A DNA stretch of 64,000 bases from CALCHA01 sp035548175 (GTDB lineage Bacteria > Planctomycetota > Phycisphaerae > WQYP01), in contig DASZTO010000097.1 of assembly GCA_035548175.1 (NCBI GenBank), forward strand, positions 1 to 64,000, read 5' to 3'. This document shows positions 59,312 through 64,000 of the stretch, piece after piece; positions within the stretch are counted from its first letter, which is position 1; every line of letters begins with the position of its first letter. Both the position numbers and the translations under genes were made by a program. A model generated the notes under the pieces. It saw only the letters and a program-made list of their open reading frames with translations. It was not told where the DNA came from and searched no databases.

Positions 59312-60258
59312 CAGCCAACTCCCGCCACGCTCCCCGGCGCTTCACCCTTGGGCCGGGTCTTCCAGCGGCGATGAATCCAGAGATATTGTGTGGGATCGTC
59401 GCGCACGAAATCCTCGATCGCCTTCGTGTAGCGCGCCGTGATGTAGTGCAGCTCGTCGCGATACTGATCGCGCGGAAAGTTTTTCCACTCCTCCGGATAA
59501 ATGATGTCCTGCGTCCCGATGTCGAACTCGAACCGGTCCCCATGCCGCCGCGCATAGCCCACCACCACCGGCACCTGGTGCTCGATCGCCAGCAGCCCGA
59601 TCGATTTGTACGTGCTCGCCTGCCGCCCGAAGAACGGCACGAACATCCCCTTGGGTCCCGCGTTCTGGTCCGCAATGAACCCCAGCACCCCCTTGTTCTG
59701 CAGCACATCCAGCGCCGTCGTCGTCACCCCCCGCTTGCTCAAAATCACCTGTCCCTTTTTCTCCCGCACGCCCAGCAGCCACGCATCGATCAGCGGATTG
59801 TCGATCGGCCGCGCCACCGAATAGGTCTCGAACCCCAGCGTCGCCAGGGTGTACCCCAGGATTTCCCAGTTGCCGTAATGTCCCGTGAGCATGATCGCCC
59901 CGCGTCCGCGCAGCAGAATCCGCAGCGACTCCGACAGCCCATCCAGATGCACATACCGGTGCCAGCTCTCCGCATTGATCAGCCGGGTGCTGAACAGCAC
60001 ATCCATCACCAGCTCGATGAAATGCTGCATGGAACGCTCGGCAATGCGTTCCAATTCCGCCTGCGACTTTTCCGGAAAGCTCGCCCGCAGATTTTCCAGC
60101 GCCCGCTTGCGATGCTTGCGATCCATGCGATAAAGCGCCGCCCCGACCGCCCGCGCCGTGCGCAGGTTCGCATTCACCGGGAACATCCCCAGCATCATCG
60201 CCGTGAACCGCGCCCCGATGTACTGCGCCAAATTGACCATCGCGCCATTCTGAGCCAT
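59311..60258 (-). CDS. Lipid A biosynthesis acyltransferase, LpxL/HtrB-like
   Basis: Transfers an acyl chain to lipid A or a related glycolipid at the inner membrane. The 315-residue protein has an N-terminal membrane-associated segment, NLRASFPEKSQAELERIAERSMQHF, then the catalytic H(X)4E motif in LTGHYGNWEILG near residue 127, followed by ADQNAGPKGMFVPFFGRQAST and YLWIHRRWKTRP at the end, as in LpxL. TACAAT on the minus strand lies six bases before ATG 60258 with no ribosome site, hinting at a leaderless message. Relevance depends on whether this organism makes lipopolysaccharide. Confidence 0.85.
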   Translation of the reverse strand: MAQNGAMVNLAQYIGARFTAMMLGMFPVNANLRTARAVGAALYRMDRKHRKRALENLRASFPEKSQAELERIAERSMQHFIELVMDVLFSTRLINAESWHRYVHLDGLSESLRILLRGRGAIMLTGHYGNWEILGYTLATLGFETYSVARPIDNPLIDAWLLGVREKKGQVILSKRGVTTTALDVLQNKGVLGFIADQNAGPKGMFVPFFGRQASTYKSIGLLAIEHQVPVVVGYARRHGDRFEFDIGTQDIIYPEEWKNFPRDQYRDELHYITARYTKAIEDFVRDDPTQYLWIHRRWKTRPKGEAPGSVAGVG

Positions 60259-60264
60259 GCCGGA

Positions 60265-60270
60265 ATTGTA
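60265..60270 (-). promoter_or_regulatory. -10-like box TACAAT directly before the LpxL-like gene
   Basis: TACAAT ends six bases before the ATG at 60258. There is no space for a leader or ribosome site, so transcription should start at or very near the start codon. Confidence 0.45.
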
Positions 60271-60321
60271 GCAGCCCCGCTCCCCTTGCCCATCACGCGC
60301 CGGCCCAGCAACCGTCGGCGC

Positions 60322-61590
60322 TCAGAAAGCCCGGCCGCTGAATATCCAGGCCCCCATCCACGACGACACTGTATACAGCAGCATGAATGTCCCGCTGAAA
60401 AACACCGTAAACACCGTGGCGTGTTTGCGCGTGTCGATGCCCGCCACGCCGCGGCCCACGCGCACTCGCACCGCAACCACCGTAAGAAAATTCCACAAGC
60501 CCAAGCGCGCAAGCCCACGCCATCGCCGGTACGTGATCAGCCCCGCAGCCCCGCCGCTGACATACGACAGCGCCCCCAGCCACACCAGCGCCAGAAACCA
60601 TCGCACCAGCGACGGCGTCGCGACCGCAATGGCCGCCTCATCCAGCCACAACCGCAGCGACTCGCTCTTCGTGAACTGAATCTCCCGCGGCCGCCCCAGG
60701 CTGCAATCGACTCGCGTGTACGCCACATCCGGGTCCACCACCTCCGTACGCACGATATGTGCCGCGTTCACCGTCGACCGCGATGCCGGCCCGTCGTAAT
60801 AACGGACATGCTGCCATGTCGCAGCGGGAAGTTCGAGCCTATAGAACCCGCGCACCGCGACCTCCATGTTCCCCTGCAAATACGTCGACGCGGGCGAACG
60901 CGCCGGCAGCACCGGCGCGGCCGCCGGAAACCGCAGCGTCAGCATCACAGCCGGGTCGTCATAAAACCATACCGGCGTCTCCGGGTCTCCCTTATGCGGA
61001 TAGGCGCCAGGATCGGCCACCCGCAGCAGCACGAAACTATGTGCCCCGTCGGCAAAGGGCGCGACGGCGTCGATTCGTGCCGGCTCGATTTTCAAACCGA
61101 ATCCTGCCGCCGCATCGCGCAGCGCAGTCGGCGAGCGTGCCGTGACCACCCTGCACCTCAGCCCGAATCCCTCCACATCCGCCGGCTCCATCAGCGGCGC
61201 GCTATACGACAACTGCGGCTGGAACCTGGCCCAGAAAAACGGATAAATCTGCGTGCACTGCATAAAAAAGCACATGGGCATAAGGTGTTCACGCAACACT
61301 TCCGACGGCCAACGCCCGCGCCAAACGATCGGCCCGCGTTCCAACTGCGCCGACACATCCCCGACTCCCGCCGGAACCGCCAGGACCTCGCCCTCCCCCG
61401 CCATCGCCGGCAACGTCACCCACAATTGCAGCGTCTCTTCGCCCGAATCACACGAGATCGTCGCGCGATAACTCCCACCGCGCGCCGCGATGTACGAAAT
61501 ATCTTCATAATCCGGCGGCCGCGCATCCACAATCCCGCAGCAAGCCCCCAGCGCCATCAACAGAATCCCCACGATCACGATACAACGCAC
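60322..61590 (-). CDS. Exported lipoprotein-like membrane protein
   Basis: A 422-residue protein that I cannot assign. The N-terminus has a short hydrophobic core and LGAC near residue 17, a possible lipobox. Residues 30-300 look extracytoplasmic and beta-rich (YRATISCDSGEETLQLWVTLPAM, VWRGRWPSEVLREHLMPMCFFMQ, FYRLELPAATWQHVRYYDG). Three hydrophobic segments near 320-420 suggest a membrane-embedded C-terminus. Such a layout is seen in some planctomycete proteins of the DUF2330 style, but similarity is not clear. It is on the same strand as the LpxL-like gene, 63 bases upstream. Confidence 0.55.
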   Translation of the reverse strand: MRCIVIVGILLMALGACCGIVDARPPDYEDISYIAARGGSYRATISCDSGEETLQLWVTLPAMAGEGEVLAVPAGVGDVSAQLERGPIVWRGRWPSEVLREHLMPMCFFMQCTQIYPFFWARFQPQLSYSAPLMEPADVEGFGLRCRVVTARSPTALRDAAAGFGLKIEPARIDAVAPFADGAHSFVLLRVADPGAYPHKGDPETPVWFYDDPAVMLTLRFPAAAPVLPARSPASTYLQGNMEVAVRGFYRLELPAATWQHVRYYDGPASRSTVNAAHIVRTEVVDPDVAYTRVDCSLGRPREIQFTKSESLRLWLDEAAIAVATPSLVRWFLALVWLGALSYVSGGAAGLITYRRWRGLARLGLWNFLTVVAVRVRVGRGVAGIDTRKHATVFTVFFSGTFMLLYTVSSWMGAWIFSGRAF

Positions 61591-61678
61591 ATCTCACCTC
61601 CACCCTCTCTACGCACGCCCTCTCGCCCAGGTTCACCACCATTTCCGCAATGCCCCGCCCATCGGTTACCCTCACCCC

Positions 61679-62557
61679 ATGTCCGCCCCCGATCCCCTCG
61701 CCATCCTCGCCCGCTATGCAGCCGGATTTTTTCCGCTCTACGATCCCCTCGGCCGCTTCTACTGGGAGCGCCTCTCCATCCGCGCCGCCATCCCCATCTC
61801 CGATCACTCCCTCGCCGCCGCCGACAAACTCGCCCGCCGCTCCCGCTCGCGCTTCCTCCTCCGCCGCACGCATGATGTTCCGGCCGTCATCGCACACCTC
61901 CGCGATGAATCCGTCAAACCCCGCACCTGGGTCCGCGGCGAAGTCGTCGCCCTCTACCGCGCCCTCCACCACGCCCGCCTCCTCTCCACCGTTGAAGCCT
62001 ATGACGCCTCCACCGGCAAACTCGCCGGCGCGCTCCTCGGCCTCATCCTCCCCGGCACCTTCATCGCCGAAACCATGTTCTCCCTCGCACCGAACGCCTC
62101 CAAGCAATGCCTCTGCCGCCTCCTCCTCGACGCCCACGCCGCCGGCCAACGACTCATCGACGTCCAAACCCCCCACCATCTCGACGAAACCGGTCTCCCG
62201 CGCCAGCTCACCGGCAAGTCCCCGCACCCCTGTCTGCGCCTCGGTGAAGAACACTGGACCATCGCCCGCTTCCTGCGCATCTTCCAAACCGCCTGGCGCG
62301 AGCAATTCTCCGGCGATCTCTCCACCTGGCTCGCCGCCGCCCAAATCCTCGCCGCCGCCCGCCGACCCCCCTGCATCCCCCCGGACAATTCGTCCCCCTC
62401 GCACCCCATCACCGATGTCCCCGCCGATCTCCTGCGTGCCGCCGCCCACGCGCTCGGCCCCCATTTCCCCGCGGAAAATCCCCCCTTTCCCCCCTCAACG
62501 ACCACCATCCCCGGGTCAGCCCGCACCCCCGGCGAGCCTCCCTCCTCCCCCTCATGA
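61679..62557 (+). CDS. aat: Leucyl/phenylalanyl-tRNA--protein transferase, divergent
   Basis: Adds Leu or Phe to N-terminal Arg or Lys of proteins for N-end-rule degradation. The 292-residue protein keeps the family core: YAAGFFPLYDPLGRFYWERLSIRAAI, TWVRGEVVALYRALHHARLLSTVEAYDASTGKLAG, then AETMFSLAPNASK (equivalent to the conserved GESMFS Glu) and LIDVQTPHHLDETG (conserved Asp and HL). Differences from classical sequences are clear, and a Pro/Ser-rich tail of about 60 residues follows. TACCCT lies six bases before ATG 61679. No clpS or clpA is nearby. Confidence 0.8.
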   Translation: MSAPDPLAILARYAAGFFPLYDPLGRFYWERLSIRAAIPISDHSLAAADKLARRSRSRFLLRRTHDVPAVIAHLRDESVKPRTWVRGEVVALYRALHHARLLSTVEAYDASTGKLAGALLGLILPGTFIAETMFSLAPNASKQCLCRLLLDAHAAGQRLIDVQTPHHLDETGLPRQLTGKSPHPCLRLGEEHWTIARFLRIFQTAWREQFSGDLSTWLAAAQILAAARRPPCIPPDNSSPSHPITDVPADLLRAAAHALGPHFPAENPPFPPSTTTIPGSARTPGEPPSSPS

Positions 62558-62662
62558 TCCGCCCTCACCCGCCGCCGCCCATGCCGGCCTCGACAGCTCT
62601 TGCCAATGCCATTCAATGAGCTCCCTTCTTCAGGCCGATAACCCCTGTAAAGGAGCCCGCCC

Positions 62663-64000
62663 TTGTCCACCACCGCTCCCCTTGGCAGACCGCTCATCGT
62701 GCGCGCCCGGCTACTCGCGCTCGCTCCGGCGTTCGCCGGCGCCGCCGTCTGTCTCCTCTCGCTCATCGTCCTGGCCGGTTGGCAGCTCGGCATCGAACGC
62801 CTCAAACGCATCAGCCCCGAGTGGGTCGCCATGAACCCCACCACCGCCCTCTGCCTCCTCCTCGCCGGCATCGCCATCCTCCTGCTGATCTCCTTCCCCG
62901 GCAACCGCCGCGCACAGCTCACCGTCCGCATCCTCGCCTCCCTCGTCGCCCTCTATGGCCTGCAACGCCTCCTCGCCCTCTTCGGCGGCCCCGATTTCCA
63001 GCTCGACACCCGCTTCTTCAACCTCGCCGTCGGCACCGACGCCATCACCGATGCCGCCACCCGCCTCAACCGCGTCGCCCCCAACACCGCCTTCCTCATG
63101 ACCCTCTCCAGCGCCGCCCTCTTCCTGTCCACTACCGAACGCTCCGCCCCGCGCCTCGCCGCCAAGGCCCTCGCCCTGCTCGCCGGCTTCATCGCCCTCA
63201 TCGGCATCCTCGGCTATCTCAACGGGCTCTCCTCCCTCTATCGCCCCACCGCACTCACCCCCATGGCGCTCCACACCGCCATCGGCTTCCTGCTCACCGC
63301 CGGCGCATTGCTCGCCCTGCGCGCGCCCGCCGCCGGGCCCTCCTCGGCAGCCTCCCAGGACCTCTCCGCCGTCCGCCGCAACATCGCTCTGGGGTTTGGC
63401 GCCGCGCTTTTCGTGCTGGCGCTCGTCGGCATCATCGCCAACGCCGGCATGCAGGCCCTCGTGCGCTACGCCCGCGACGCCGACGTCTCGCGCCGCCTTC
63501 AGACCGCCCTCGCCGATACCGCTCGCGCCGCCGCACAGCACCGCACCGAACAGCAGCTTTTCGCCCTCACCGGCGACCCCATCGACGCCGCACGCTATCA
63601 GGCCGCCGCCGCCGCCCTTCGCCTCCAGATCGCCGATCTCCAGCACGCATGCGCCGGCAATCCCACCCAGCAGCCCCGCGCCCTCGAACTCACCCCTCTC
63701 CTCGACACCCTCCTCGCCACGCCGCCCACCGACGCCCATCGCCAGCAGCTTCTCGCACAAGAGCTCTCGACACGCCTCGACGCCATGAGCGCCGCCGAAT
63801 CCGCGGGACAATCCCTGCGCGACCGCCAGTCCGCTCACAGTTACGACACCACCACCTTCGTCATCACCGTCGGCATCGCCCTGGCGTTTGCCCTGGTCGG
63901 AACCGCCGGCTGGCTCATCTCCCGCGACCTGCTCCTCAAGCAGCGCATCGCCGAGGAACTGCGCAACGCCCACCTCGCCGCCAACGCCGCCAGCGAAGCC
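62663..64000 (+). CDS. Membrane sensor histidine kinase, N-terminal part (cut by window end)
   Basis: An open frame of 446 codons runs to the window end without a stop. AAAGGAG lies seven bases before a TTG start at 62663. The product has about seven hydrophobic segments in the first 250 residues (MASE-like), then an extracytoplasmic section with ALADTARAAAQHRTEQQLFALTGDP and TRLDAMSAAESAGQSLRDRQ typical of CHASE3 sensors, a last helix near 405-425, and RIAEELRNAHLAANAASEA, which is the usual run-up to the dimerisation domain of hybrid histidine kinases. The kinase domain itself is outside the window, so the class is inferred. Confidence 0.75.
   Translation, partial: MSTTAPLGRPLIVRARLLALAPAFAGAAVCLLSLIVLAGWQLGIERLKRISPEWVAMNPTTALCLLLAGIAILLLISFPGNRRAQLTVRILASLVALYGLQRLLALFGGPDFQLDTRFFNLAVGTDAITDAATRLNRVAPNTAFLMTLSSAALFLSTTERSAPRLAAKALALLAGFIALIGILGYLNGLSSLYRPTALTPMALHTAIGFLLTAGALLALRAPAAGPSSAASQDLSAVRRNIALGFGAALFVLALVGIIANAGMQALVRYARDADVSRRLQTALADTARAAAQHRTEQQLFALTGDPIDAARYQAAAAALRLQIADLQHACAGNPTQQPRALELTPLLDTLLATPPTDAHRQQLLAQELSTRLDAMSAAESAGQSLRDRQSAHSYDTTTFVITVGIALAFALVGTAGWLISRDLLLKQRIAEELRNAHLAANAASEA

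Noticed and set aside
58516..61875. A 1119-codon plus-strand frame rich in Arg, Pro and His
   Set aside because: It is antisense to the membrane protein, acyltransferase and lipoprotein genes on the minus strand, each with clear features.
61650..62834. Ser/Pro-rich plus-strand frame overlapping aat
   Set aside because: It is another frame of the aat region and lacks domains; the aat frame has conserved motifs and a sensible start.
62711..63973. Gly/Glu-rich minus-strand frame of 420 codons
   Set aside because: It is antisense to the sensor kinase frame, which has membrane helices, a ribosome site and CHASE3-like sequence.
1..64000. tRNA, rRNA, tmRNA or insertion sequences
   Set aside because: Reading both strands I found no acceptor-stem/T-loop pattern or rRNA segment that I trust, and no transposase-like protein. 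A covariance-model search would settle RNA genes.

Overview
This 64 kb window looks like a chromosomal segment of a high-GC planctomycete, plausibly of class Phycisphaerae. The signs are two PEP-CTERM proteins, an H-X9-DG type prepilin protein, zinc-ribbon tails of the CGYDLRAS...RCPECG type, a peptidoglycan precursor cluster that ends without ftsA or ftsZ, and many conserved planctomycete-style secreted proteins of unknown role. The taxon is inference from these features. There is no phage, insertion sequence, CRISPR array, rRNA or tRNA that I can support. Most genes are housekeeping or envelope genes.

Layout. 0.5-5.5 kb (minus strand): a processive family 2 glycosyltransferase, then fumC, an unknown gene and a HIT protein in one run, then a lone fliN. 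5.5-11 kb: a PEP-CTERM phosphoesterase and a small pseudopilin cluster with a lipoprotein. 11.5-19.6 kb: rmuC, ispE, a RelE-type toxin-antitoxin pair, a UbiD decarboxylase, a DUF4160/DUF2442 pair, a DUF2252-like protein and a prepilin-like protein. 19.9-27.7 kb: a PEP-CTERM protein, two unknown proteins, a thioredoxin-reductase-like flavoprotein divergent from cinA, and a BatA-like membrane protein. 28-36 kb: ppk1, acyP, an ABC-2 permease, a zinc-binding protein, a TIM-barrel isomerase, lgt and phoU, then a metallophosphoesterase. 36-46 kb: a lone atpC, a glycosyltransferase, scpB, nuoJKL (without nuoMN), a coiled-coil protein, a 47-residue membrane protein, mreB and mreC. 46-51 kb: a GH88 hydrolase and secreted or membrane proteins. 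51-58.6 kb: ftsW-murG-murC-murB-ddl-ftsQ-like, the lipid-linked and cytoplasmic peptidoglycan pathway. 58.6-64 kb: an LpxL-like acyltransferase with a membrane protein, a lipoprotein, aat, and the N-terminal part of a sensor kinase cut by the window end.

The most unusual content lies between genes. At least nine intergenic sites carry short arrays of degenerate 7-9 base words (GCACGGAG, GGCACGAAA, TAATTGG, GCACAGAG, AAGTCGGT, a CAAGAATC type, a CCACAAAT type). Several fold into very long inverted repeats, including a perfect 25-base one between mreB and mreC. One composite element occurs twice, each time just after a stop codon. A second theme is the position of -10-like hexamers (TACAAT and relatives) only 6-9 bases before several start codons, which suggests leaderless transcripts.
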